The notes: generated by a model from the letters alone, not told the origin. DNA of 57,033 nt from JBPCIX01 sp051005875 (GCA_051005875.1 JBPCIX010000062.1:1-57033), one strand, 5' to 3'. Positions 26,274-34,174 are shown, counted from the first letter of the stretch. Numbers and translations are program-made.

Positions 26274-26582
26274 GTGGCAAGAGTGACGGTTGAAAGCGAG
26301 AATTTTCTTTCCGTAACTGAAGCAAACCGGCGGGGGATCTCGAAGCTTGTTTCGGAAGCTGAACACGGCAAGGAATTCGTGATCGGCCGAAACAGCGTGC
26401 CGGCCGCTGCCATTGTTGGCATCGAACGCTTGAGTCAAATCCAACGCAGCGAAGAAGACCTGTCTGACCTTTTGCTTGCGACTGCTCGAATTCTGACCGA
26501 CGACGGTAACCGGACGTCGTTTGACGATGTGTTGTCAATGTTCGAGCTGTCCAGGAGTGACCTCGACAAGATCGAATCCTAA
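26274..26582 (+). CDS. Phd/YefM-type antitoxin
   Basis: 102 residues, GTG start. The N-terminal half fits the Phd/YefM DNA-binding fold: SVTEANRRGISKLVSEAEHG, EFVIGRNSVPAAAIVGIERL. The C-terminal half is acidic and probably disordered (FDDVLSMFELSRSDLDKIES), the part that normally wraps the toxin. The RelE-like toxin gene starts 3 bp after its stop. Neutralises the toxin and represses the operon by analogy. Confidence 0.8.
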   Translation: MARVTVESENFLSVTEANRRGISKLVSEAEHGKEFVIGRNSVPAAAIVGIERLSQIQRSEEDLSDLLLATARILTDDGNRTSFDDVLSMFELSRSDLDKIES

Positions 26583-26585
26583 CCA

Positions 26586-26984
26586 TTGGCCGGCGTTGAA
26601 TTTATCGACGCCGCGATTGAGGACATTCGAAAGCTGGACCGCTCGGTCGCTGCCCGGGTGTTGTCCAAGGTCCGGCTTCTTGAGGCAGACCCGGAGGCGG
26701 GCTGGCCGCTCGGAAGCAAGAGCGCCGGGAACCTAACCACCTTCCGCAAGCTGATTGTGGGCAACCGAGATTTCCGAATCATTTACAGAGTCCAACCGAG
26801 CGGCGTCGTTTCAGTAGTTTGGGTAGTAGGCGCCCGCTCGGATGATGAGTGCTATCGCGAGGCAACGACCAGGCTGAAAAAACTCGGCTCAACTCCGCAG
26901 ACCCAGGCGCTGCTTTCGATCATCGAGCAGGTAAAACCTAAATCCGGCCGAAAAAAGTCAAAGGGTCAGCGCAAGCCGAGCTGA
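26586..26984 (+). CDS. RelE/ParE superfamily toxin
   Basis: 132 residues with a TTG start 3 bp after the antitoxin stop. RelE-like features: FIDAAIEDIRKLDRSVAARV, LTTFRKLIVGNRDFRIIYRV and VSVVWVVGARSDDECYREA, the usual pattern of arginine in the IIYRV strand with a C-terminal basic patch. The final 35 residues are a Lys/Arg-rich extension (SGRKKSKGQRKPS) beyond the normal 90-100-residue toxin. Probably a ribosome-dependent mRNA interferase. Confidence 0.82.
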   Translation: MAGVEFIDAAIEDIRKLDRSVAARVLSKVRLLEADPEAGWPLGSKSAGNLTTFRKLIVGNRDFRIIYRVQPSGVVSVVWVVGARSDDECYREATTRLKKLGSTPQTQALLSIIEQVKPKSGRKKSKGQRKPS

Positions 26985-27022
26985 AGGTTTTGTGTGGAAT
27001 CGAATGAGCTAGGGTAATAGAC

Positions 27023-27541
27023 ATGCCAATTTCCCACCAGTCCGAGGAGCACCCGCAAATGACCCCTGAATTGCCTGAAGTGGCAGAAGGAAAGGCCGAA
27101 GGTCACTGGGCTGTTGAAGGCGGCAATGCCAGCGAATTGCAGGGGCCTCCAGCTCAATGGAAAGGCGATACGGAAGCGCTCACTTACAACAATCCGTTCA
27201 ATCTGGAGCTTGAGCGAGTCTGGTTTGAGGGAAAGATCGTGTACGCCGTCGAACTAGGCGAGCTCGATATTGATCCCGACGCCGAAAAGGTTGCCCAGGA
27301 ATATCAGATCGTTTACGACGTCGAGCTGGACGATTCCGGCAAACCCAAACAGGAGCCAGAGCGGGTCGAGGGCCAGTACAACATTTACGATTCGGTGCCC
27401 GGCATGGACAACTACAGCCCCCTTTGGCAGTTCAACTACGTCGTCGTCCCCAGGGACTACGAGCCAAACGCTCTGCGCTCGGAAAAGGACTGCCGGGAAA
27501 GCGGTTATCCCGTCTTCAAAAGCAAGGTTATAGAGAACTGA
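27023..27541 (+). CDS. Conserved hypothetical protein
   Basis: 172 residues, ATG start 38 bp after the toxin gene. No signal peptide or helix. The central and C-terminal part is beta-rich (WFEGKIVYAVELGELDID, YNIYDSVPGMDNYSPLWQFN, VVPRDYEPNALRSEKDCRES). The PGMxxYSPL and LRSExD patterns resemble a domain I have seen in cupredoxin-like or DUF7482-type secreted proteins, but I cannot name it firmly. No metal-ligand set is obvious. Function unknown. Confidence 0.6.
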   Translation: MPISHQSEEHPQMTPELPEVAEGKAEGHWAVEGGNASELQGPPAQWKGDTEALTYNNPFNLELERVWFEGKIVYAVELGELDIDPDAEKVAQEYQIVYDVELDDSGKPKQEPERVEGQYNIYDSVPGMDNYSPLWQFNYVVVPRDYEPNALRSEKDCRESGYPVFKSKVIEN

Positions 27542-27549
27542 CCGGTCCT

Positions 27550-27573
27550 CTAGGCCGCCGTGTGCGGCCCTAG
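27550..27573 (+). terminator. Stem-loop after the hypothetical gene
   Basis: CTAGGCCGC and GCGGCCCTAG form a 9-bp stem with one bulge and a short loop, starting 9 bp after the stop at 27541. There is no following T-run, so intrinsic termination is uncertain. Confidence 0.4.
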
Positions 27574-27630
27574 GAATCCGAACCACAGCTGATCAGTCGT
27601 TTGGGTCGCAGGTGCCTGTCGCTCGGCGAT

Positions 27631-27966
27631 TCAGATCCGTCTGCCGACGGCCCGCAGGCGGGACGCCGCTTCCATCATTTCGTCGGCGATTTTCGTTACC
27701 TCTGTTGGACCACGGCCCTCAGCTTCAAGGCGTTCCAGGACCCACTCTCGAATCATCACAGAAGGCTGAAGGCCCTGGTCTGCCGCAAGCCTGCGCAGCG
27801 CCTCCAGACGGCTCGCCGGTATTCGAATTGAATACACGTAGGAAGGATCCTTCGCCGGATCAATTCGTCTGTACGCGCCAGCAGCCTTCTTTTCGGATCT
27901 GGACTTTTCAAACAGCTCCGCTTCTCCAAGCAAGGTGTTCCTTGACGCCTTCTTTTTGCTAGCCAT
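27631..27966 (-). CDS. CopG/BrnA-like ribbon-helix-helix antitoxin
   Basis: 111 residues. The C-terminal half has the ribbon-helix-helix pattern YVYSIRIPASRLEALRRLAA followed by LQPSVMIREWVLERLEAEG. The basic N-end (MASKKKASRN) is linker-like. Its start overlaps the stop of the upstream toxin frame (ATGGCTAGC: the TAG ends the toxin), the coupling expected of a toxin-antitoxin pair. Because that toxin frame has an internal amber codon, this antitoxin may be an orphan remnant. Confidence 0.75.
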   Translation of the reverse strand: MASKKKASRNTLLGEAELFEKSRSEKKAAGAYRRIDPAKDPSYVYSIRIPASRLEALRRLAADQGLQPSVMIREWVLERLEAEGRGPTEVTKIADEMMEAASRLRAVGRRI

Positions 27967-28279
27967 TCTCCGAGACCTCCCGATAGTTGCGCCGATCGGT
28001 GCTGTTTGCCTTGCAAGCGGAAACTCCGTGCCAGCTGCCGCGTTTCATGTCTTCTGGGTAAAGCCAAACCTTCAGTAGTTCTGCCGCCGACTCCGAATAC
28101 CCGATGACTTCTAAGGAACCGCTTTGGCCGCCAGCCGGAGCGACAATTCTATTCGGCTAAAATACGGCTTCTGTGGCCCATTCCGGTTCGATATCCAGTT
28201 CCTTGGGTCCGTAACGGCTACTGCGGGTTCGAATGTGTTCCGATCTATCTTCACTCCATTGGATCTCATTGATGAGCAC
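27959..28279 (-). pseudogene. Toxin-like gene interrupted by an in-frame TAG
   Basis: One minus-strand frame from a GTG at 28279 reads MLINEIQWSEDRSEHIRTRS, then RYGPKELDIEPEWATEAVF, a TAG at 28157-28159, then PNRIVAPAGGQSGSLEVIGY and LLKVWLYPEDMKRGSWHG, ending at a TAG that overlaps the antitoxin start. The sequence keeps protein-like character on both sides of the amber codon and resembles small proteins I know beside CopG-type antitoxins. I infer a single nonsense mutation that disarmed the toxin, or a sequencing error. It is absent from normal gene calls, which show only other frames here. Confidence 0.7.
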
Positions 28280-28562
28280 TTGCGACAACTCAACGCCAGG
28301 TATCGTCGTTCAGTCATTGTATTACAAACGTCCTACGCTGCCATCGATTCTTTTGCCTCGCTTTATTGGCCCTATGGTCCGGAGTCAAGCAGAATACTTA
28401 GGAGGGGTGACATTGAGTCGCAAGGCAAAAATCTGAATCCGGGACTGTTCAGAAAACCTGCGGCCGAGTGCCCGGCTGACCCTCCAGCCACACGATCCGC
28501 AGAGGCAGGGGCCCGCCCGCGGTGTCGTAAGCTTCAACAGTGAAGTCGCCTCCGCAGACGCT
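28280..28562. other. Intergenic stretch without a supported gene
   Basis: This holds the presumed promoter of the interrupted toxin gene (minus strand) and the upstream region of the basic protein at 28563. Only short overlapping frames occur; I see no repeat, palindrome or RNA fold worth calling. Confidence 0.5.
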
Positions 28563-28814
28563 ATGAAGATCTTTCGGTATCGAAAGCCGTCGTGGAGGAC
28601 CGTTGTCGGCCTGACCGCGGCTAAGCGCCGTGCGAAACGCTCTCTTGGAATCAGCCAGGTTCAAGCCTGGACTAACCCGAGCCGAATAAAGCAGCGGGCG
28701 AAGTATCGGATCGGCTGGTACTCCCCTACGGCCCGGACGGTCCGTAACCTGTCAAAAGGCAAAGTGCCGACCCCCTTCGGCCTATTCAAGACAAACCGCC
28801 GCCGGCGCAAATAG
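28563..28814 (+). CDS. Small basic conserved hypothetical protein
   Basis: 83 residues, highly basic. The N-terminal KIFRYRKPSWRTVVGLTAAK followed by RAKRSLGI, and the later KYRIGWYSPTARTVRNL, recall a short family of unknown function (KIFRYRxPSxKTxLGxTKAK pattern) known from scattered bacteria. The strong positive charge suggests nucleic-acid or membrane contact. It lies in the toxin-antitoxin-rich stretch. An overlapping minus-strand frame (28449-28664) is judged less likely. Confidence 0.55.
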   Translation: MKIFRYRKPSWRTVVGLTAAKRRAKRSLGISQVQAWTNPSRIKQRAKYRIGWYSPTARTVRNLSKGKVPTPFGLFKTNRRRRK

Positions 28815-28883
28815 CGAAAATAGGAACATCGCCGGAGGGTGGAACATGTTGCGTGATTCAACCTCGCGAGAGATCATGGATTC

Positions 28884-29117
28884 ATGACTGCCGCAGAGAA
28901 AGCAGAAATTATCAGGCTTCCGGTGGAAGAGCGCCTTGCCCTTGCGGAAGAAATCTGGGAAAGCATTCGCTCGCAACCGGACCAGTTAGATCTGACCGAA
29001 TCCCAGCGCAGAGAATTAGACCGGCGTGCCGACGCTCACAATGCCCAACCTGAATCCACAGAGGATCTTCAAACAACATTTAAGCGTATTCGTCAACTCG
29101 TCCCCAAGGCTGTCTAA
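28884..29117 (+). CDS. Orphan addiction-module antitoxin-like protein
   Basis: 77 residues, mostly helical: IIRLPVEERLALAEEIWESI is the signature of the short addiction-module (Unstab_antitox) family, followed by LDLTESQRRELDRRADAHN. Members normally precede a RelE-like toxin. No toxin frame follows in the 69 bp before the convergent DUF2017 gene, so this is an orphan. Confidence 0.8.
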   Translation: MTAAEKAEIIRLPVEERLALAEEIWESIRSQPDQLDLTESQRRELDRRADAHNAQPESTEDLQTTFKRIRQLVPKAV

Positions 29118-29185
29118 CTTTTTCGAGCTGCGCCGCCTCCGACTATTACTGTTAGCTCTGTATTGGTCTCTGGGCCGTTCCCACC

Positions 29186-29698
29186 TCAGATAGTCGGAGG
29201 GTCGGTGGCGTCTATTAGGCTTTGCTGCAACCAGCCAAGGTAGTGAATCAACGCCAGCGGCCTTTGCTCCGGGTCGGCCGGGTCCGGTTCAAGCCCCATT
29301 GTTTCCTCGGTCACGCCGAGGCGCACGCCTAACACCAATCGCAAGTCTGCCAAGACAACCAGCCAGGCCTGCTGCTGCTCTTCATCGACGGGGCCGTGCC
29401 AGCCGCGGTCGCCAAGGCTGGCGAGGGCGGTCCTTGCTGTAGCTCGCTTGTGATTTTCCAGGTCCGAGTGAACCAGGTCGCGGTATTGCTTGTTGACGAC
29501 GGCGTCATCTAAGCTCGCCGAGGGATAGAGCCTTGCCATCACAGGATCGGCAACCTGATGTCCAGAGTCCAAAAGAGTCAGGTACTGCTGAATGATTTGC
29601 CCAAGGGCTCTGGCTTCTTCGTGATCGAAGTCGGCCGCGGTTTTCCCCTTGTGTTTCTTGAAGATCAGTTGCTCCCTTGGCCGGACAAACTGCCTCAG
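29186..29698 (-). CDS. DUF2017 protein, ClpS partner gene
   Basis: Standard start codons give only a C-terminal piece from a TTG at 29572, but the frame continues upstream with sequence typical of the family's N-end (LRQFVRPREQLIFKKHKG, DFDHEEARALGQIIQQYLTL) to a TAG at 29702-29704. The only start-like codon left is a CTG at 29698, which overlaps the ClpS stop as CTGA. I therefore propose translation by coupling from a CTG, giving 170 residues. The C-terminal half (LADLRLVLGVRLG, LALIHYLGWLQQSLIDA) is the DUF2017 signature. It is always beside clpS in Actinobacteria; role unknown. Confidence 0.8.
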   Translation of the reverse strand: MRQFVRPREQLIFKKHKGKTAADFDHEEARALGQIIQQYLTLLDSGHQVADPVMARLYPSASLDDAVVNKQYRDLVHSDLENHKRATARTALASLGDRGWHGPVDEEQQQAWLVVLADLRLVLGVRLGVTEETMGLEPDPADPEQRPLALIHYLGWLQQSLIDATDPPTI

Positions 29699-30021
29699 CT
29701 ATCCTTCTTCATGGTGGCCCACAGCCCGTGGGCGTGGAGGCGATACACATCGGCCTCGGCCCTTTCCCTGGACCCCGATGACACGACTGCACGGCCCTTC
29801 TCGTGCACATCCATCATGAGCTTTGTTGCCTTCTCACGAGAGTAGCCCCAGAGCTTTTGAAACACGAAGACGACGTAGCCCATCAAATTTATCGGGTCGT
29901 TCCAAACGATAACGACCCACGGAATGTCGGGACGGATATCCGGGTCCTCGTCAAGCGACTCGATGCTATCGGGCGCGCCTTCAACCAGTTCCTTTTCCGC
30001 AGGCGCAAGACGAGATTCCAC
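29695..30021 (-). CDS. clpS: ATP-dependent Clp protease adaptor ClpS
   Basis: Delivers N-degron substrates to ClpAP/ClpCP. 108 residues from GTG. Core features: PWVVIVWNDPINLMGYVVFV with the NDP start of the binding pocket, KLWGYSREKATKLMMDVHEK with the His needed for N-end contact, and GRAVVSSGSRERAEADVYRL. An acidic N-terminal tail of about 30 residues precedes the core. Followed by DUF2017 with a 4-bp overlap, the standard actinobacterial arrangement. Confidence 0.95.
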   Translation of the reverse strand: MESRLAPAEKELVEGAPDSIESLDEDPDIRPDIPWVVIVWNDPINLMGYVVFVFQKLWGYSREKATKLMMDVHEKGRAVVSSGSRERAEADVYRLHAHGLWATMKKDS

Positions 30022-30032
30022 TGACCATCATT

Positions 30033-31100
30033 TTAGCGGGGAGTCCGGGAGTGCGAAATGAAGGGCTTTCGTCCCTTAATAAGGACGGAGGCATAGCCGC
30101 GCTGTATCTCGTGGCTTTCCTCAATCGCTATGTCTTCAAGACCCGCTGCCTTTAGGCCTTCGCCATATCGCTCGCGGGTGATGGCGCCGGTTAGGCAGCT
30201 TGCCCAGGTATTGAGATCGGCCTGGCCTTCAGCGGGTTCTTGATCCGCGACCACGTCCGACAGGGCGATCCTGCCCCCGGGCTTTAGAACCCGTGACATC
30301 TCCGCGAATACGTCGCCCTTCGATGACGACAGATTGACCACGCAATTGGAGATGATCACGTCGACCGAAGCATCCGGCAACGGGACTCTCTCGATTTGGC
30401 CCTTAAGGAACTCGACGTTTTCTATCCCCGCCGCGGCCTGGTTTTCTCTGGCAATCTCGAACATCTCGTCGGTCATGTCCAGGCCGTAAACATAGCCGGC
30501 CTCCCCGACGCGCTTCGCAGCTACAAAGGCTTCCAGGCCGGCCCCGGATCCAAGATCGAGCACTATTTCTCCCTCTTTCAATCGGGCCAGGCCGATTGAA
30601 TTGCCGCACCCAAGGCTCACGCCCTTCAACCCTTCAAGCTGCTCGAGGTCGTTGGGGTCAAAGGCGGCCCCGCATCCGTTGGCCCCGCTTTGATCAACAA
30701 CGTTCAGCTCCGTCATTGCCTGCGCAACCGCCGCGTAACGGGCTCGCACAAATTCCCGCACGTTCGCCGTGGGCTCACTGACGGCTGCCCCCGCCCAGGG
30801 CGTTTCCTGCCACGGGCCCGAGATGCGCAGGGCAAGTTCGTCATCGCTGACCGAGATATCGAAACGGACCGACGAACAGCATGTGCCCTCTTGCGTTACC
30901 AGGTAGCGAAGCACAGCCTCGACCTCGGGATCCCGCCGATAGCGCAGGACCAGGTCTTCGCAATCCTGGGCAACATCGATGAGGCCCTGCGTCGAAAGAT
31001 TGTTCCATTCGGCCCTGCGCACCTCCAGTTCCTGAGGACTCAAGCAGCATCCCGACGCAGTCCCGACGGGTTGAGCGACCGCCAATTCCAGACTCTTCAT
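30033..31100 (-). CDS. arsM: ArsM-like SAM methyltransferase with an N-terminal Cys-rich domain
   Basis: The C-terminal 220 residues are an arsenite S-adenosylmethionine methyltransferase-like domain: VSLGCGNSIGLARLKEGEIV, LDLGSGAGLEAFVAAKRVG, VDVIISNCVVNLSSSK, SRVLKPGGRIALSDVV and WASCLTGAI. Cys in GCGN, NCVVN and ASCLTGA match the arsenic-binding set. Residues 1 to about 125 are an extra domain with CC pairs (SGCCLSP; EGTCCSSVRFDIS) like those seen in actinobacterial mercury/heavy-metal proteins. 355 residues in total. Two palindromic operators lie 22-65 bp upstream, so metalloid-responsive repression by a trans-acting ArsR-type regulator is likely. No ars transporter is nearby. Confidence 0.85.
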   Translation of the reverse strand: MKSLELAVAQPVGTASGCCLSPQELEVRRAEWNNLSTQGLIDVAQDCEDLVLRYRRDPEVEAVLRYLVTQEGTCCSSVRFDISVSDDELALRISGPWQETPWAGAAVSEPTANVREFVRARYAAVAQAMTELNVVDQSGANGCGAAFDPNDLEQLEGLKGVSLGCGNSIGLARLKEGEIVLDLGSGAGLEAFVAAKRVGEAGYVYGLDMTDEMFEIARENQAAAGIENVEFLKGQIERVPLPDASVDVIISNCVVNLSSSKGDVFAEMSRVLKPGGRIALSDVVADQEPAEGQADLNTWASCLTGAITRERYGEGLKAAGLEDIAIEESHEIQRGYASVLIKGRKPFISHSRTPR

Positions 31101-31121
31101 GAGCTTCTCCTTTGCTCTCGA

Positions 31122-31140
31122 ACTTTAGTGGACCTAAAGT
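31122..31140 (-). promoter_or_regulatory. Palindromic operator 1 upstream of arsM
   Basis: Perfect inverted repeat ACTTTAG-TGGAC-CTAAAGT, 22 bp before the arsM start. It shares half-site ACTT(T/A)A with the palindrome beside it; likely target of a dimeric ArsR/SmtB-type repressor. Confidence 0.7.
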
Positions 31141-31145
31141 GTCAC

Positions 31146-31165
31146 ACTTAAAGTGCACTTTAAGT
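31146..31165 (-). promoter_or_regulatory. Palindromic operator 2 upstream of arsM
   Basis: Perfect 20-bp palindrome ACTTAAAGTGCACTTTAAGT, 5 bp beyond operator 1. Two adjacent sites spaced about 24 bp centre to centre suggest cooperative binding of two dimers on one face of the DNA. Confidence 0.72.
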
Positions 31166-31383
31166 CAAGCAGAAAGGGTAAGTTCTTGGAACCAGAAGCG
31201 ATGTCCATCGGTTAGAGCCAGTGGACTTGGTAAGGAGCGCTTTCTCGGTTGGGCGCGATTGGAGAAATTCAGCAAGCAAGTCGGCGAGGGCACCCACCGC
31301 GTTTTTTGATCTGTGAACTTTCTTGGGGGAGTAGCCCCGGTGACGACCGCTACCTTTTGCCGAACATCGTTCATAGGGCCAGC

Positions 31384-32376
31384 CTAAACGTCTTCAAGCA
31401 CGTCTTGTGCATGTAGAGCCCAGGCCCAACCTTCGGGTGGCGAAGAGCAGGCAAGGCCCAATCGCCATCCAGATTGATCGGCCGTCGGCCGCTCAAAGGC
31501 GAGCCAATCAAGTTTCGACCCCTCCGCCTCAAGCTGGTCTGGTTCAGGCGGCCAGGCCATGCCACAAATTTCCGCGGCTGCCCACCAGGCCGCGAATCTT
31601 CCGAAAGCGGCGCCTCGCCTTCGGCCGTGCATCCCTCCGCTTGCTGCAGCCCAGCCCATTAGCTCCAGAGCCTCTGCGAACTTGATTTCACGAACAGCCG
31701 CTTCATCCCAACCTAGCGATCCGATCGCTTGCAATGCGTCTCCTTCGATTACGACCGCCCGGGCATGCCCCGCCGATTCCTCGAACCAGGGCCTAACCAG
31801 ATCCATCAGCGCGGCCTCGAGATCGTCATCGTCGACAACTTCGCCGGGTCCAGCAATGGCCACGGCCGGGCCGAATGAGGTGGACGGTTCCTGTGTTTCC
31901 ACGTGATCTTTTAGGTAAGTGGCGACCCGGTACGGCGGCTCAAAGTCCAGCAAGCGAAGAGGTACTTCAACGACGGGAGGATGGGCTCGGGGATCCCCAG
32001 ACAGGTCCTCTCCGCGCAGCACGCGTTCCGCGGCGACATGCTCCCTGGTCTGGGCGGAGGGCAAGTGTTCGGCAAGCTCGGCAAACGTATGAGTCGACGC
32101 GGCGACCTCGGCAAGAGGGCCGGGCGCAAACCGGCCTGCGCCCGGCTGAACTAAAGGGCCGGCGACTTCCGGTGGGCCTTCCAGCACCAGCCGGTACGTG
32201 ATGTGCTCGGCGATCGGCCATAGCTGCTTGCCCCGCTCGACGGCCAAGCGGCACATCCTGGTGAGCATGAAAAGCCCGTCATAGTCGCGGCGCTCGCACA
32301 GAGCATCAACCTCCCTTAAAAGGGAGTCCAGATCAGCAGACTCAACCAGCGTATGAAACACGTTATTCATGCCCAT
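31384..32376 (-). CDS. Conserved hypothetical protein, 330 residues
   Basis: Soluble, acidic, no signal or membrane helix. N-terminal helical part (ADLDSLLREVDALCERRDYD), then ERGKQLWPIAEHITYRLVLE, a middle section with LLDFEPPYRVATYLKDHVE and a C-terminal half rich in Ala/Trp (EALELMGWAAASGGMHGRRR, AWWAAAEICGMAW). I recall similar uncharacterised proteins from Actinobacteria but cannot assign a domain. It stands alone between the arsM control region and a divergent AlkZ-like pseudogene. Confidence 0.72.
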   Translation of the reverse strand: MGMNNVFHTLVESADLDSLLREVDALCERRDYDGLFMLTRMCRLAVERGKQLWPIAEHITYRLVLEGPPEVAGPLVQPGAGRFAPGPLAEVAASTHTFAELAEHLPSAQTREHVAAERVLRGEDLSGDPRAHPPVVEVPLRLLDFEPPYRVATYLKDHVETQEPSTSFGPAVAIAGPGEVVDDDDLEAALMDLVRPWFEESAGHARAVVIEGDALQAIGSLGWDEAAVREIKFAEALELMGWAAASGGMHGRRRGAAFGRFAAWWAAAEICGMAWPPEPDQLEAEGSKLDWLAFERPTADQSGWRLGLACSSPPEGWAWALHAQDVLEDV

Positions 32377-32664
32377 CGTCCTCTCTTGTTACAATCTGAC
32401 CTTTTGCCGAGACTGTGGTATGTTCCAAGAACTGATCTTTGGGAATGAATCAGTTGGATTTCATTACAGGGAAATCCTAAACGCCAGAAAGGGTTCGATC
32501 CGAACCATGACGGCTCGCAGGCGCATCTAGACACCCCGATGTTCGAGAACGGTCCCCGAGGGCGGGGCCCGCTTCTCGGTACATTGCCCGGGTTCGCATC
32601 TTCCGTAATAAAAATCCTTCAGCTTTAACAATCGAAAGTCGATGGCGCTGCAGGGGGTGTCGTC
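32377..32664. other. Intergenic region with two stem-loops
   Basis: 288 bp between divergent genes. GGTTCG-ATC-CGAACC (32492-32506) is a perfect short hairpin. A larger one runs from CGAGAA (32544-32549) to TTCTCG (32573-32578) with a GC-rich interior (CCCC/GGGG). Neither has a T-run, and the TTCGATCC in the first is not part of any cloverleaf, so no tRNA is called. They could belong to the leader of the plus-strand gene. Confidence 0.45.
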
Positions 32665-33788
32665 ATGAAAACTAACAACCACGAGATTTTCTGGGACGTT
32701 GCGCGCCGACTGCGGCTTCGTTCAATGCTGTTGGCCGATAGCGATCAGCGAAAGCCGCAGGTTCACGATGTAGCCGAGGCCCTCTGCGGAGTTCAGGCGC
32801 AGGATTTCAGGGCCGCGTCATTGGGCGTGCGAGTTCGCAGCAAGGGCTTGACCGCCGGAGACTTCAGTGACGCTTTGTTCAAGGAGCGATCGGTGGTTCG
32901 CACCTGGCTGATGCGCGAGACAATTCATGTGGTCCCCGCCGCCGATCTCGGCTGGATGCTCTCATTGTTCGGACCCCGCAACGCGGCCGCCAGCGTCAAA
33001 CGGGCCCCGGGCCTCGGCATCGGCGGCGACATCGGCGAAAAGGGCATCAGAGTAATTCAACGCATGCTCAACAAGACGGGAACGTGCACCAGGATCGAGA
33101 TCTCAACCGCTTTGGGAAAAGCAGGCATTCCCAACGATCCGCTCAATCGGGTTCAGATGCATTTGATCCGGCGGGCAGGGTCGCTTGGGATCATTTGCGA
33201 GGTGGCCCCGAAGGATGGAAAGCAGGCGTTTGGCCTTCTTGACGGTTGGGTGAAGCCCGGCGAGATCCCCGGGCGGGAGGAAGCGCTTGAGCTACTCGCC
33301 AGACGGTATCTCCGCGCGTTCCAACCAGCTTCTGAGCAAGATCTTTCTGCCTGGTCAGGCCTCTCGGTCACGGACTCAAGGACCGGGCTGGGCAGGATCG
33401 GTGACGAAATTTTACAGGTCAACATTGAGGGCAGGCCTGCATGGATGTTCGAAAACGATCTCCCTCGGCACGGGCAACTAACAGGCCCGTGCTGCTCAGG
33501 CTACTGCCCGCCTTTGACGCCCTTATCCTCGGCTATAAGAACCGAGACTTCGCGATACCCCCTGATGTCCTAAAAAACATTTGGCCCGGCGGGGGGGTAA
33601 TCCGCGCCACAGTTGTGGCAGACGGTCGGGCAGTCGGCACGTGGGAGGTGGTCACATCGAAAGGCAAACCTAAGGTTCAGGTCCAACCGTTTGAGGACGA
33701 GTCCTCAAAACAGTCCAAACCCGCCATCAGCGATAAAGAACTGGAAGCAGAGTCCGAGGACGTACAGAGATATCTACAACCCGGCTAA
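32665..33788 (+). pseudogene. AlkZ-like winged-helix DNA glycosylase family gene, frameshifted
   Basis: The first frame (32665 to about 33470) has the family start VHDVAEALCGVQAQDFRAAS, SVVRTWLMRETIHVVPAADL and DGWVKPGEIPGREEAL, then runs out of homology after NDLPRHGQL. The rest of the protein continues in another frame from about 33460: RPVLLRLLPAFDALILGYKN, RDFAIPP, WPGGGVIRATVVADGRAVGTW, the conserved C-terminal part. One indel near 33460-33490 therefore splits the gene. In the intact family (crosslink-repair glycosylase AlkZ relatives) the length is about 370 residues, which fits the sum. Either a recent pseudogene or a sequence error. Confidence 0.8.
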
Positions 33789-33790
33789 CA

Positions 33791-34174
33791 CTAAGGTTGC
33801 TTGCCGGCAAGCGCAGGCGGCGCGCTCTTAAAAAGCTCAATTAGGTTGCCAGCGGGATCGTGAACAAAACAACGGGGACTGCCCCAAAGATCACGGGCCT
33901 GCTTGACCTCGAAACCGCTTTGCGCGAGACCTTGAGTGACCTGCTCGTAGTCGGCGGCCATTTCTATAGCAAAGTGGGCAGGTTCCATAGTCCCGGGGCC
34001 GGGCACCAAATGCAGTTGCACTTCACCGAACCCAAACCAGCGCCCGGGAGTATCGGCCTCGAGCTTCGGCGGACGCACCAGCATTGACCCGCCCAGCCTT
34101 AGATAAAAATCTTCCAGGGCTTCGAGCAATTCCTCGGATGCGAAGGTAACAGTGACGTGCTGAATTCGGCTCAC
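33791..34174 (-). CDS. VOC (glyoxalase) superfamily protein
   Basis: 127 residues with the paired beta-alpha-beta-beta-beta modules of the vicinal oxygen chelate fold: RIQHVTVTFASEELLEALED, YLRLGGSMLVRPP, then EPAHFAIEMAADYEQVTQGL and GSPRCFVHDPAGNLIELFKS. His6, the His of AHFAIE and Glu of LIELF are plausible metal ligands. Substrate unknown; single-domain forms act as dimers. Its stop lies 2 bp beyond the end of the convergent AlkZ-like pseudogene. Confidence 0.82.
   Translation of the reverse strand: MSRIQHVTVTFASEELLEALEDFYLRLGGSMLVRPPKLEADTPGRWFGFGEVQLHLVPGPGTMEPAHFAIEMAADYEQVTQGLAQSGFEVKQARDLWGSPRCFVHDPAGNLIELFKSAPPALAGKQP

Noticed and set aside
28449..28664. 71-codon minus-strand frame with a protein-like end (GDFTVEAYDTAGG)
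   Set aside because: Overlaps the plus-strand basic protein at 28563, which fits a family pattern better; no ribosome-binding site or partner was seen. It cannot be fully excluded.
32492..32506. GGTTCGATCC reminiscent of a tRNA T-arm
   Set aside because: It belongs to a perfect local hairpin and no acceptor, D or anticodon arm can be built around it.
33441..33500. Programmed ribosomal frameshift in the AlkZ-like gene
   Set aside because: No slippery heptamer or downstream structure was recognised; mutation or sequence error is simpler.
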